NCBI GenBank assembly: GCA_016716965.1
Contig: JADJUP010000050.1
Location: 111,504 to 175,503 of the forward strand
DNA from: Sulfuritalea sp.
Lineage (GTDB): Bacteria; Pseudomonadota; Gammaproteobacteria; Burkholderiales; Rhodocyclaceae
Direction of reading: 5' to 3'
DNA: 64,000 nucleotides
This document shows positions 46,644-55,047 of the stretch, one piece after another. The first letter of the stretch is position 1; each line of letters starts with the position of its first letter. Both the position numbers and the translations under genes were made by a program. The notes below the pieces were generated by a model. It ran no database searches. It saw nothing but the letters and a program-made list of their open reading frames with translations, and was not told where the DNA came from.

Positions 46644-47327
46644 ATGTCATCACACATGCTGCAAGGCAAGCGCATCCTGATAACGCAGGCCGATGCCTTC
46701 ATGGGCCCGGTGCTTTGCGAGGTATTCGCCGGGCACGGTGCCGCCGTGGTCGCCAATACACGATCGCTGGTCGATCCGGACGCTGCGGCGGCAGTAGTTG
46801 CCGCGGCCGGCGCGGTCGATGTGCTGGTCGCCAACCTTGCCCTGCCGGCACCGGCTACACCGGTGAGCGACGTATCGGAGCAGGAGTGGCGGGACACCTT
46901 TGCCGCCCTGGTGGATCCGCTGCCGAGGCTGTTGCGCGCCGTGCTGCCGCCGATGATCGAACGGCGCGCCGGCAAGGTCCTGGTCATGGGCAGCGCATCG
47001 GCGCTGCGCGGGATGAAGCGGGCGTCGACCTACAGCGCGGCCCGCGGTGCCCAACTGGCCTATGTGCAGGCCGTCGGCGTCGAACTTGCCGCGCACAACG
47101 TGCAGGTGAATGCGATCGCCCAGAACTTCGTGGACAACCCTACCTACTTTCCCGCCGAGGTTCAGGCGAATCCGCGTTTCCAGGAGCGCCTGAAACGCGA
47201 AGTCCCGCTCGGGCGCCTGGTCGGCGCGCGCGAGGACGCGGAGTTCGCCGCCTATCTTTGCAGCGATGCGGCGAACTGCTTCGTTGGCCAGGTGTTTCCG
47301 GTGTGCGGCGGCTGGGTGGCCCGCTAG
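46644..47327 (+). CDS. Probable halohydrin dehalogenase (SDR-derived)
   Basis: The 227-residue protein starts at ATG 46644 behind GAGGAGG. It has the SDR fold but not the NAD motif or Lys: where TGxxxGxG is expected it reads T14-QADA-F19-M-G21, and the catalytic set is S117, Y130 and R134 (S-X12-Y-X3-R). These are exactly the two signatures (T-X4-F/Y-X-G and S-X12-Y-X3-R) that define halohydrin dehalogenases, in which a halide/nucleophile pocket replaces the cofactor. NPTYFPAEV and VPLGRLVGAREDAEFAAYL also resemble HheB-type enzymes. It would interconvert vicinal haloalcohols and epoxides, or open epoxides with small anions. The physiological substrate is not shown by context. Confidence 0.8.
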   Translation: MSSHMLQGKRILITQADAFMGPVLCEVFAGHGAAVVANTRSLVDPDAAAAVVAAAGAVDVLVANLALPAPATPVSDVSEQEWRDTFAALVDPLPRLLRAVLPPMIERRAGKVLVMGSASALRGMKRASTYSAARGAQLAYVQAVGVELAAHNVQVNAIAQNFVDNPTYFPAEVQANPRFQERLKREVPLGRLVGAREDAEFAAYLCSDAANCFVGQVFPVCGGWVAR

Positions 47328-47349
47328 CCGCCAGCCGTGGGGCGCGGTC

Positions 47350-49362
47350 CTACTTCGTCTTGCTGAAATCCGGCGTACGCTTTTCCTTGAATGCGGTGAT
47401 GCCCTCGCGCGCGCTGTCGAGGCAGGCGGACAGGCCGAAGGAGCGGTAGCCGACCTCCAGCGCCTCGGCGAAGCTCGCCGCCGCCGCCGCTTCGAGGATG
47501 GAGCGCTCCATGAGTTCGATGCACTCGCGGCTCAGCACCTGGCCGCTGGCGGCGCGCGCCTCGACCGGATCGATGGTGACATTGACCGGGGTGTCGCCGA
47601 TCGGCTTCACGTTGCCTGCCAGCGCATGTACGCGGGCCACGGCTGCCGCGACCAGTTGCTCGGTGTCATCGGCCAGTCCGTCGATGATGCCCAGTTCGTG
47701 GGCACGCGTCGCCTTCAGGCGCTCCGCCGTGCGCAGCATGGCGTTGAAGGTCGGCGCCGCATGCGGCCAGCGCCGGTAGGGGACGGCCATGGCGCCGATG
47801 CCGTGGGTGATGCCCAGCGTCACCTCGGGCATCTGGATCCAGGCGCGCTTCAGGGCGACGATGCTGTGGCAGCGCGTGGCGAGTTCGAAGCCGCCGCCCA
47901 GCGCGATTCCGTTCAGCGCGGCGACCACCGGCTTCTTCATCTGGTCGAGGTGCACCAGCAGGCGCGAGCAATCGCGCGCGTACTGCGCCGAGGCATCGGC
48001 GTCGCCCAGCATGTCCACGAAGCGGCCGATGTCGCCGCCGGCGCAGAAGGCCTTGGTGCCGTAGCCGGTGATGACGAAGCCGGTGACCTTGGGGTCGTTC
48101 TCGAAGCGGCGGATCACCGAGAGGATCTCGTCGTTCATTTCGTCGTGCAGTGCATTCATCGCCTCGGGGCGGCGCAGGGTGATGACTTTGACATCGCCCA
48201 GGTCGTCGACCAGGATGTGGCGCAGGAAGCCCTGGTAGGCATCGAAGGGGCGCGTCGGCATCGGCATGCCGGCGCGTTCCGTGCGCAGGCGGATCAGGGC
48301 CTGGCCGGTGGTCTGCTCGCCCAGCGTGCGCATCAGGTCGAGCGGGCCGTGCTTGAAGCCCAGCGCCAGGCGGCAGCCGAGGTCGAGGTCGGCCGAGTCG
48401 CCGATCTTGCGGTCGACGATGTCCACGCTTTGCGAGAAGAGTATCCCCAGCAGGCGCTGGCGGATCGCCTGCGCGGTGGCCGCAGCGACCTCGACTTTCC
48501 TGCCGGGCGGCACGGTGACCCAGGTATCGACCGACTTGAAGATCGGCGCGGGATCGTAGTGCGAACCTTCCATCTCGGCCTGCAGGGTGTTGGTCTCGGT
48601 GATGATGGGGTTGCCACGGGCGAGGTTCAGTACGAAGAAGGGCCCGGCATGGACGAACTCGCTGGCGACGCTGTCGACCTCGGCGGCGGTGGCGCGGTCG
48701 AGCAGCATGGCGGATTCGTTGCACCAGTTGTCGAAGATGCGGTCGAGCATGAAGCAGGCGACGTCGGCCGTCAGCAGCGGCACCTTGCCGGTCACGCAGA
48801 AGGCCCAGCGCAGGTACTCGACCACGGCCGGGTCGGACTTCTTCCACTCGATGACTTCGACCGCAGGATTGCGCCAGGCCGGGGCGAAGAAGTGGGTCAC
48901 GGTGGCGCGCGCCGGATTCTTCATCTGCGAGAAGATCAGTTCCGCCGGCAGCGAACTGGTGTTCGAGGTGATCAGCGCATCGGCGCGGACCACGGCTTCG
49001 ATCTGGGCGAAGATCTTGCGCTTGAGCGGCAGGTTTTCCGTGGCGGCCTCGATCACCCAGTCGGCATCCGCGATGTCGGCGTAATCCATCGTGCCGTAGA
49101 GGTTGTGGATCACGTCCCTGGCCTCGGCCTCGCTCATCTTGCCGCGCGCCACGGCCTTTTTCGAATACTCGGCGAAGCGCAACAGGGCCGATTCCACGGC
49201 CTTCTGGTTCACGTCGACAAGGTAAAGCTTGAGTCCGGGAATCGCGCTCTTCAGGTAGTAGCCGATGTCCGGGCCGATGGTACCGGCACCGATGATGGCG
49301 ACGGCGCGGGGCAGGGGGCGGACGGGCGTGGCGAGTAGCGGATTGGCGTAGCGGACGGTCAT
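47350..49362 (-). CDS. 3-hydroxyacyl-CoA dehydrogenase / enoyl-CoA hydratase fusion, reversed order
   Basis: The 670-residue protein starts with a 3-hydroxyacyl-CoA dehydrogenase (VAIIGAGTIGPDIGYYL Rossmann motif, SNTSSLPAELIF, THFFAPAWRNPAVEVIEWKKS) and ends with an enoyl-CoA hydratase/isomerase domain (VITLRRPEAMNALHDEM, TKAFCAGGDIGRFVDML, KKPVVAALNGIALGGGFELA). FadB and FadJ have the hydratase first, so the order is reversed. The hydratase-type Glu positions seem replaced at least partly (QMPEVTLGITHG retains one). It should act on a hydroxyacyl-CoA, possibly from aromatic or alicyclic degradation. It has no thiolase beside it. A palindromic operator lies just before its start. Confidence 0.85.
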   Translation of the reverse strand: MTVRYANPLLATPVRPLPRAVAIIGAGTIGPDIGYYLKSAIPGLKLYLVDVNQKAVESALLRFAEYSKKAVARGKMSEAEARDVIHNLYGTMDYADIADADWVIEAATENLPLKRKIFAQIEAVVRADALITSNTSSLPAELIFSQMKNPARATVTHFFAPAWRNPAVEVIEWKKSDPAVVEYLRWAFCVTGKVPLLTADVACFMLDRIFDNWCNESAMLLDRATAAEVDSVASEFVHAGPFFVLNLARGNPIITETNTLQAEMEGSHYDPAPIFKSVDTWVTVPPGRKVEVAAATAQAIRQRLLGILFSQSVDIVDRKIGDSADLDLGCRLALGFKHGPLDLMRTLGEQTTGQALIRLRTERAGMPMPTRPFDAYQGFLRHILVDDLGDVKVITLRRPEAMNALHDEMNDEILSVIRRFENDPKVTGFVITGYGTKAFCAGGDIGRFVDMLGDADASAQYARDCSRLLVHLDQMKKPVVAALNGIALGGGFELATRCHSIVALKRAWIQMPEVTLGITHGIGAMAVPYRRWPHAAPTFNAMLRTAERLKATRAHELGIIDGLADDTEQLVAAAVARVHALAGNVKPIGDTPVNVTIDPVEARAASGQVLSRECIELMERSILEAAAAASFAEALEVGYRSFGLSACLDSAREGITAFKEKRTPDFSKTK

Positions 49363-49373
49363 GGCGAATTCCC

Positions 49374-49390
49374 TTGTATGCGGTATACAA
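49374..49390 (-). promoter_or_regulatory. Operator-like palindrome before the dehydrogenase/hydratase gene
   Basis: TTGTAT-GCGGT-ATACAA (49374-49390) is an inverted repeat 12 nt before the start codon, of the kind bound by GntR-type regulators. No regulator gene is adjacent. Confidence 0.5.
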
Positions 49391-49481
49391 AGAATTATCC
49401 GATATTACGGCCTTGCGCACAATTCCCGCATATGGGGAAATCCCGCGACCGGCGGGCGACCGTTCTGCGCGTCGCGAAAGC

Positions 49482-49505
49482 AGGAGTCGGCGCCGGCGCG
49501 ACGGC
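49482..49505 (-). repeat. 24-bp dispersed repeat, copy 10 (diverged)
   Basis: AGGAGTCGGCGCCGGCGCGACGGC lies between the two leftward genes. It is the most diverged copy. Confidence 0.65.
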
Positions 49506-49535
49506 GACACGCCGCCGCAGCACTCCGGCAATGGA

Positions 49536-50201
49536 CTATTTGGATGCGAAACAGTAGAACAGCCCGGCGCCGCCGGTCTTCTTCAGTGCATCCTGGCTGC
49601 AACCGGCCGAACCGTGGGACGAATTCCAGGACTTCATGTGCCGCGTGTCCTTGAGCCCGATCCGGTCGTGGTGGCCGACGATCGCGGAACCCGTTTCGCT
49701 GCTGGTCCAGTTGGCGCAGGTCGTGTCGCCGCCCGCCGTCGAATACATGCCCGACGGATCGGAGCCGGTCAGGATGTCATGCATGTTGACCGCGTCGCCG
49801 CGGCCCATGATGCCCTCGCCTTTTTCCGTGAGCGCGTTCGCCTTGTTGATCTTGCCCGGATCGGAATGGAGGTCCTTGACGTTTTTAGCGATCAGGACTC
49901 CCTTGGCGTTCCTCCATGGCCCCTTGCCGATCCGGTCGCGGGCATTGACGCCGGCTTCGCCGCCGGGCGCCGTGGTGCTGAGATAGGCGCGCCACTCGGT
50001 GCGCTTGGCTCCGGCGGCCTTGGCCAGTTCTGCACAATGCGCGTCGGCACCCGCCAGACCATCGAGGTCGGCGCCTTTGCCGCCGCCGACGCTGGTAACG
50101 AAGAAGCTCATGTCGGCGGCGAGGACGGGGGTGGCGGCGATGCCGAATGCCGCGGCAATGACGAGGAGGAGGCTGCTGGGAACGGATTTCGAGGGTTTCA
50201 T
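49536..50201 (-). CDS. Secreted DUF1554-like protein
   Basis: The 221-residue protein has a signal peptide (MKPSKSVPSSLLLVIAAAFGIAATPVLAA, positions ~1-29) and a body with MSFFVTSVGGGKGADLDGLAGADAHCAELAKAAG, WRAYLSTTAPGGEAG, and four further Cys (TTCANWTS, GSAGCSQ, LFYCFASK). This matches the DUF1554/lectin-like fold seen in secreted and surface proteins, with GADAHC and YLS as typical points. It is probably periplasmic or exported. No partner gene is apparent. Confidence 0.65.
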   Translation of the reverse strand: MKPSKSVPSSLLLVIAAAFGIAATPVLAADMSFFVTSVGGGKGADLDGLAGADAHCAELAKAAGAKRTEWRAYLSTTAPGGEAGVNARDRIGKGPWRNAKGVLIAKNVKDLHSDPGKINKANALTEKGEGIMGRGDAVNMHDILTGSDPSGMYSTAGGDTTCANWTSSETGSAIVGHHDRIGLKDTRHMKSWNSSHGSAGCSQDALKKTGGAGLFYCFASK

Positions 50202-50399
50202 GGAATTCTCTCCGGAAGGATTGTTGTCGGGGCCGTCATTCGTGCGACGGCGCCGTCCAATCTATGACTTTTGGATGGTGGCGTCAATGTTGCGGCGCGA
50301 CGCGATCCGGCCTGGCCGCCTGGCGGCCCGGCAGCGCCAATTCGCGGCACGGGTTCGCCGCGATCGTGGCAGCGAACCGCCCGGCGTGGGCAACGAATT

Positions 50400-50423
50400 G
50401 AAAGTCGGCGCTGGCGACACGGC
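50400..50423 (-). repeat. 24-bp dispersed repeat, copy 11
   Basis: GAAAGTCGGCGCTGGCGACA plus CGGC matches the consensus at all but the first base. It lies about 80 nt upstream of the lipoprotein gene. Confidence 0.87.
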
Positions 50424-50504
50424 CATCCGCCGCCGCAAATCCCTCGACGACCTGCCTTCGACGATCTATCCTGCCGTCTGGCCGGTGCGGTTGCGGGAGG
50501 GCAT

Positions 50505-51014
50505 ATGAGAGTTGGCGGGTGGCGCGCAGGGTATCGTCGGGTGCTTGGCGTGGTCGCGCTGCTCGCGGTCGCGGCCTGTGCGACCGGTGCCGCCACGGTC
50601 AGGCATTCCTTCGAATTCGACATGCGGAGCGACCACCAGCATGCCATCGTCCTCGACTACCGCTACGGCGGATCTGCGCTCCCCGTGCGTGCACCCGACT
50701 GGGTAGTCGCCGAGGGCAGGGGGATTGCCTTCAACGCCGTGGGCGGGCCGATGGCGCGCGGCGATTTCCTCCACGTGAAGTGGCGCGATACCGAGACGGG
50801 GCAGGTCCACGAGGACAACGTCGACCTGCGTCGGCGCCTGCCGCAGGACATCGCCGACCATGTTGTCTACTTCATGATCCGCGGTGCGCGATTGCATGTC
50901 TATCTGGTATCGCCGGAGGGCGTTGCGCGCCCGCCGGGCATGTCCTCCGACGGGCCACGCAGGTACAGCCAGCGCAAGGTCGTCACCCTTTATCCCGACA
51001 CTTCCCGAGACTGA
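50505..51014 (+). CDS. Lipoprotein, possible immunity partner of the downstream hydrolase
   Basis: The 169-residue protein starts at ATG 50505 (GGGAGG upstream). Residues ~12-25 form a lipoprotein signal with lipobox VAAC (Cys25). The mature part is beta-rich (HSFEFDMRSDHQHAIVLDYRYGG, HVKWRDTETGQVHEDNVDLRRRLP). I do not recognise the family with certainty. It lies 24 nt before a DUF2235/Tle1-like hydrolase. In type VI phospholipase pairs the immunity protein is often a periplasmic lipoprotein, so this is a reasonable but untested reading. Confidence 0.6.
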   Translation: MRVGGWRAGYRRVLGVVALLAVAACATGAATVRHSFEFDMRSDHQHAIVLDYRYGGSALPVRAPDWVVAEGRGIAFNAVGGPMARGDFLHVKWRDTETGQVHEDNVDLRRRLPQDIADHVVYFMIRGARLHVYLVSPEGVARPPGMSSDGPRRYSQRKVVTLYPDTSRD

Positions 51015-51038
51015 TTCCCCACGCGAACGAGGACTGCC

Positions 51039-52094
51039 ATGACCATCAAGATCGATCTGAACGCGAAGCAGACAAGGGACGTCCGTGACGAGAACCTGGC
51101 GCGAAAGCAGGCCATCGTCGACGCGGCCGTGGCTGGGACGATAGACGCCAGCCGGTTCGTTTTCCTCGCCGCATTCGACGGCACCAACAACGACAAGGAC
51201 TCACCGCCGGCGGGGGAGCAATCGACCAATGTCGGGCAGTTGTGGGACCAGTTCGTCGCGGCCAGCGGGCCGGGAAGCGCCAACCAGGGCGGCAAGTACT
51301 ATCCCGGTCCGGGCACCCCTGGCACGCTGACCTATTCCTCCTGGCTGCCCGACGCCGTGCAGCGGCAGGTGATTCTCGCGGCGGAAGACGCCTATCGCGA
51401 CTTTGCGGTGCAGGCGGCCGATTGGCTCGATGATCATCCGGGTGGCGCGGTGGCTGCCGTCGTCGTGGCGTTCAGCCGCGGCTGTGCGTCCGCAGCGATC
51501 TTCAGCCAGATGGTCTGGGAACGCGGCCTGGTCAATCCCCGGGCGCCAACCACCCTGCTGGTTCCGCGCGGCGCCGTCAGCGTCGCGGCGGGCGTGCTGT
51601 TCGATCCGGTGATGACCGGCGTCAATTGCAACCTGGCCTTTCCTCCCGATGCCAGGGCGATCATCGCCATCAAGGCGCTCAACGAATACCGCTACCTGTT
51701 TGCCGGCGCGGACTATTCGAACCAGGGTGACGTGGTGACCACGTTCGGAATGTATGGCAACCACTGCGACATCGGCGGCGGCTACGACAACGGGATCGGG
51801 GCGATATCCCTCGCGGCGGCCACCGGATACCTCCAGACCTCGGGCCTGTCGATTGCTGCGGTTCCTGCCGCGCGCCGCCACGTGGCGAAGCAGGTGTGCG
51901 TGCATAGCGAGGAATTCGACAACAACGGCAACAAGATATGGGATGTGTATAACAGCGCTGGCTTCAGCTACGAAGACCGACGCTTGCTGCTGCCGGTCGC
52001 AACGCCCCTGCAGGCCGATCTTGCGGCCGGGAAGGGAGTGTTTGCCCTGTACAGCGGCAAGAAGTTTTCGGTCACGCTGCCGCCGCCGGGATAG
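51039..52094 (+). CDS. DUF2235 / Tle1-like alpha/beta hydrolase
   Basis: The 351-residue protein shows the DUF2235 pattern: FVFLAAFDGTNNDKDS near residue 40, the nucleophile elbow VVVAFSRGCASA (Ser in FSRG), GVLFDPVMTG with the likely catalytic Asp, and NHCDIGGGYDNG with the His. These are the marks of Tle1-type phospholipase effectors and relatives. The protein has no signal peptide and no PAAR or VgrG neighbour in the window, so it would be an orphan effector or a housekeeping hydrolase. The lipoprotein gene just upstream would be its immunity gene under the effector reading. Confidence 0.72.
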   Translation: MTIKIDLNAKQTRDVRDENLARKQAIVDAAVAGTIDASRFVFLAAFDGTNNDKDSPPAGEQSTNVGQLWDQFVAASGPGSANQGGKYYPGPGTPGTLTYSSWLPDAVQRQVILAAEDAYRDFAVQAADWLDDHPGGAVAAVVVAFSRGCASAAIFSQMVWERGLVNPRAPTTLLVPRGAVSVAAGVLFDPVMTGVNCNLAFPPDARAIIAIKALNEYRYLFAGADYSNQGDVVTTFGMYGNHCDIGGGYDNGIGAISLAAATGYLQTSGLSIAAVPAARRHVAKQVCVHSEEFDNNGNKIWDVYNSAGFSYEDRRLLLPVATPLQADLAAGKGVFALYSGKKFSVTLPPPG

Positions 52095-52188
52095 CGGAGG
52101 CCCCGGTGATTGCAGGGAGCGTCCGATACGGTGAACTGCCGCCGCAAGCGGCTCGACGCGGGCCCGTGAAGCCTATATCCTGAGTGCC

Positions 52189-52878
52189 ATGCTTACCGTC
52201 CACCACCTCGAAACCTCGCGCTCGCAACGCGTCCTCTGGCTGCTCGAAGAACTCGGCCTGCCCTACGAACTGGTGATCTACAAGCGCGACCGCAAGACGC
52301 GCCTGGCGCCGCCGGAACTCAAGGCCGTGCATCCGCTGGGCAAGTCGCCGGTGATCACCGATGGCGACCTCGTCATCGCCGAGTCGGGCGCGATCCTCGA
52401 ATACCTGGCTGATCGCTACGCGCACCAGGCCACCGGCGATCTTGCCGGCCTCGTGCCCGTGCCCGGCACTGAAGAGCATCGTCAGGCGCGCTTCTGGATG
52501 CATTACGCCGAGGGCTCGCTGATGAACTGGCTGGTGATGAAGCTGGTGTTCATGACCATTCCGACCCAGCCCATGCCCTTCTTCGTGCGACCCATCGCGC
52601 GCAAGATTTGTGCGCAGGTGCAGAAGAAGCTGGTCGATCCCAATGTCGGTACGGCGCTGGCATTCATGGAAGGCCATCTCGCCAGCCACCACTGGTTCGC
52701 CGGCGCGCAACTGAGCATCGCCGATTTCCAGATGAGCTTCCCGGTCGAGGCCGCGCTGTCGCGTGGCGCCAAACTCGGCAACTATCCGAAGCTGATGGCT
52801 TACAAGGAGCGCATGGTGGCGCGTCCGGCCTATCGCCGCGCGCTGGAAAAGGGCGGCCCGGTCCTGATGTCGGCCTGA
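52189..52878 (+). CDS. Glutathione S-transferase family protein
   Basis: The 229-residue protein has the N-terminal thioredoxin-like domain (LTVHHLETSRSQRVLWLLEELGLPYEL, then SPVITDGDLVIAESGAILEYL, the glutathione-binding ES) and a helical C-terminal domain (SIADFQMSFPVEAAL). The catalytic Ser is probably in the SRSQRV region. GSTs conjugate glutathione to electrophiles; epoxides are possible substrates, but the halohydrin dehalogenase gene is about 5 kb away and not linked in an operon. It converges on the next gene with 3 nt between stops. Confidence 0.88.
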   Translation: MLTVHHLETSRSQRVLWLLEELGLPYELVIYKRDRKTRLAPPELKAVHPLGKSPVITDGDLVIAESGAILEYLADRYAHQATGDLAGLVPVPGTEEHRQARFWMHYAEGSLMNWLVMKLVFMTIPTQPMPFFVRPIARKICAQVQKKLVDPNVGTALAFMEGHLASHHWFAGAQLSIADFQMSFPVEAALSRGAKLGNYPKLMAYKERMVARPAYRRALEKGGPVLMSA

Positions 52879-52881
52879 GCG

Positions 52882-54045
52882 TCAGGCGGCGGGCCAGTTT
52901 GGCGTCGATATTCCTTCGCCCAGGTCCGCGGCGACGAGTCGGCGCCGGACTTCCAGCAGGCGTTCGATCAGCGCCGGCTCCGCGCGGGCGTAGGCGTCGG
53001 CATCAGGCGTGCGCCTGACGACGACGCCGAGCAGTTCGGTGATGGCATTGCCGATCGAGTTCTGGCTGATGGTGACGATCAGCTGGCCTTCGTCATTGCG
53101 GTAGATCAGTTGCTTGAAGGCCGGCTGCCAGCGGATCGCATTGGCATAGCGGGCATCCCGGATGCAGCGCTCGCGCACCATCTTCGCCGTTTTCAGAAAA
53201 TCATTGTCGAACTGCAGGCGGGCTTCGACCTTCTCGGGAAAGAAGATGTCCGGCGGCAGCGGCGCATTGCGCGTCGACACCTGGCTGAAGAAGGTGCGGT
53301 AGAAGTCGATGAAGCCCTTGAGCAGGGTGTCGTACTCCTTCCAGAAGCTGACTTCCTTCAGTGCCGCCGCACCGCCCTTGATCTCCCAGCTGGGCAGGCC
53401 TTGCGGATAGCCGGTGAGGGTGAGGCGGGCACTTTCCTCTGCGCAGGGTGCGAGGATGTGCAGGTCGAGTTCGGCGAAGAAGGCACGATAGGCATCGCGC
53501 ATGTGGGCCTGAAACAGCGAATGCTGGCCGCCGTCGGTAAGGTTCGGATTGGCGGCATCGGCCAGCGGCGCATCGCGCAGCGCCTGCATGTCGAAGGCGA
53601 TGAAATGGTTGTGCAGCATGCGAATGCTCGGCACGCCGGGCGAGGTCAGCGGCCAGGTGGCGTCGAGGCTGGCCTCGCCGGCCAGCACCAGGTGGCGCGC
53701 CGGGTCGGGATAGCGCTCCAGCATGGTCTCGATGATGACCTGGTTCATGCGGTTCCAGACGTTCTTCACCGGGTCCGGCACCTGGGTGCGGCGCACCGGG
53801 CGACCCAGGGGATCGAGGATGCGCTGCGAGGTGTCGTAGATGATCGAGCAGTCGAACTCGTTGCTGTGGCCCAGCGCCTTGCGGTACAGCAGCAGGCCTT
53901 CGGGGTTCTTCAGCAGGCCGTTGTTGTGCACCAGGTCGGCCAGGTTCTCCGCGCTGTTGAAGAATTCGTTGGGCTTCATGCCCTCCGGCACATCAAGCGG
54001 GATGGGGCGGAAGGGCGTTACGATTTCCCGGGGGCCGCAGGACAT
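52882..54045 (-). CDS. Conserved-looking protein of unknown function, coupled to the CZB gene
   Basis: The 387-residue protein is soluble with no signal peptide or membrane helix. I do not recognise it. Notable stretches are PNEFFNSAENLADLVHNNGLL, DCSIIYDTSQRILDP, SIRMLHNHFIAFDMQ (an HNH-like cluster of His residues reminiscent of HIT-fold proteins, though not a match I can defend) and LIVTISQNSIGNAITELLGVVVRRTP. Its ATG overlaps the CZB gene stop by one base (TGATG), so the two are translated together and probably act together. Confidence 0.7.
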   Translation of the reverse strand: MSCGPREIVTPFRPIPLDVPEGMKPNEFFNSAENLADLVHNNGLLKNPEGLLLYRKALGHSNEFDCSIIYDTSQRILDPLGRPVRRTQVPDPVKNVWNRMNQVIIETMLERYPDPARHLVLAGEASLDATWPLTSPGVPSIRMLHNHFIAFDMQALRDAPLADAANPNLTDGGQHSLFQAHMRDAYRAFFAELDLHILAPCAEESARLTLTGYPQGLPSWEIKGGAAALKEVSFWKEYDTLLKGFIDFYRTFFSQVSTRNAPLPPDIFFPEKVEARLQFDNDFLKTAKMVRERCIRDARYANAIRWQPAFKQLIYRNDEGQLIVTISQNSIGNAITELLGVVVRRTPDADAYARAEPALIERLLEVRRRLVAADLGEGISTPNWPAA

Positions 54046-54869
54046 CAGGCCGAGGACTTTCTGCGGTCCTCGAACAGGCCGACCACGGCCGACGCGACGT
54101 GGTGCGAGGCATCCGGATAGGCGCCGTGCTCCAGCATCTGCAGCGCCTTGTCGCGCTCGCCCTTCTGCGCGACGGCCAGCACGTCGCCCGCGCAGCGATG
54201 GAAATGCGCGTGGCGCGCCTTGAGAACTTCATAGGCGGGCATCGCGCCGAAGCGTTCGCCACCGATGCCGTTGAGCCAGTAGCCGAGCGGGCAGGCGTCG
54301 TCGCGCGACACCATATCGACCTGGAGATCCTCCTTGCTGACACCGGTGATGTAGTCGCGCAGCCTGGCCTTCCACTTGAGGTGGGAATCGATCGCCTCCT
54401 TGCCGTCGGAGGCGATGATGAACAGGCGGGCGAGGAGCATCTTGACCCGCTCCGAGGCCTTGACGTAGTCGCCGCCCTGCAGCAGTTTGGTGGCCGCCGT
54501 GGTGTCACCTGCCTGCGCCGCCGCGAGCACCGCTCCCGCGCAGCGATGGAAGTTGGCGTGGTGTGCCTTCATGTCGAAGAAGGTTTCGGAATAGCCGAAT
54601 TTCTCGCCGCCCTGATCGTAGATCCACTTGCCGAGCGGGCACTGGTCGTCGCGGGAGACGACCTCCACCTTGAGTTGCTCGGTGCTGGTGCCGCTGATGT
54701 AGGTTTCGAGCCGGACTTTCCATTTCATGTGGGCGTCTACCGCCGTCTTGAAATTCAGTCCCGCGACTTCGGCGCCCTTGTCTTCGCTGCCGCCCACTGC
54801 GGCGGGCGGGTTGGCGACGGTCTTGTCCTCGCCCTTGACGATGCTCCGGAACCAGTCAAGCATGCCCAT
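54045..54869 (-). CDS. Tandem chemoreceptor zinc-binding (CZB) domain protein
   Basis: I chose ATG 54867-54869 (MGMLDWFRSIVKG), preceded by GGGGGAA, giving 274 residues. Two CZB domains follow each other: DAHMKWKVRLETYI, CPLGKWIYDQGG and HANFHRCAG in the first; DSHLKWKARLRDYI, CPLGYWLNGIGG and HAHFHRCAG in the second. His, Cys, His and His bind zinc in CZB domains, which sense oxidants such as hypochlorous acid. CZB usually sits at the end of chemoreceptors or diguanylate cyclases; a stand-alone tandem pair is unusual and may act as a soluble redox or zinc sensor for the coupled downstream gene. Confidence 0.85.
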   Translation of the reverse strand: MGMLDWFRSIVKGEDKTVANPPAAVGGSEDKGAEVAGLNFKTAVDAHMKWKVRLETYISGTSTEQLKVEVVSRDDQCPLGKWIYDQGGEKFGYSETFFDMKAHHANFHRCAGAVLAAAQAGDTTAATKLLQGGDYVKASERVKMLLARLFIIASDGKEAIDSHLKWKARLRDYITGVSKEDLQVDMVSRDDACPLGYWLNGIGGERFGAMPAYEVLKARHAHFHRCAGDVLAVAQKGERDKALQMLEHGAYPDASHHVASAVVGLFEDRRKSSA

Positions 54870-54992
54870 GGTATTCCCCCTTTTTGATGGTCGCGCTTTT
54901 CTTTCGAGTCTAGCGGAGGGGAAAACGTCGGCCGCAAGATTCACCGTATCGGACCATAAGCGGCATCTTTGCTGCGGCGCGACACACGTCGC

Positions 54993-55016
54993 AAAAGTCG
55001 GCGCTGGCGGTACGGC
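54993..55016 (-). repeat. 24-bp dispersed repeat, copy 12
   Basis: AAAAGTCGGCGCTGGCGGTA plus CGGC lies between the ClpX-like stop and the CZB gene start region. It has two changes from the consensus. Confidence 0.85.
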
Positions 55017-55047
55017 AGTCGGCGGGCCGCGCCGCACGGCGGGTGGG

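Noticed and set aside
47266..49338. 690-codon open frame opposite the dehydrogenase/hydratase gene
   Set aside because: Shadow; the minus-strand protein has clear domain motifs and this one has none.
52930..52960. Extra copy of the 24-bp repeat (GAGTCGGCGCCGGACTTCC)
   Set aside because: Only about 13 bases match and the rest is coding sequence of the unknown gene, so I count it as chance.
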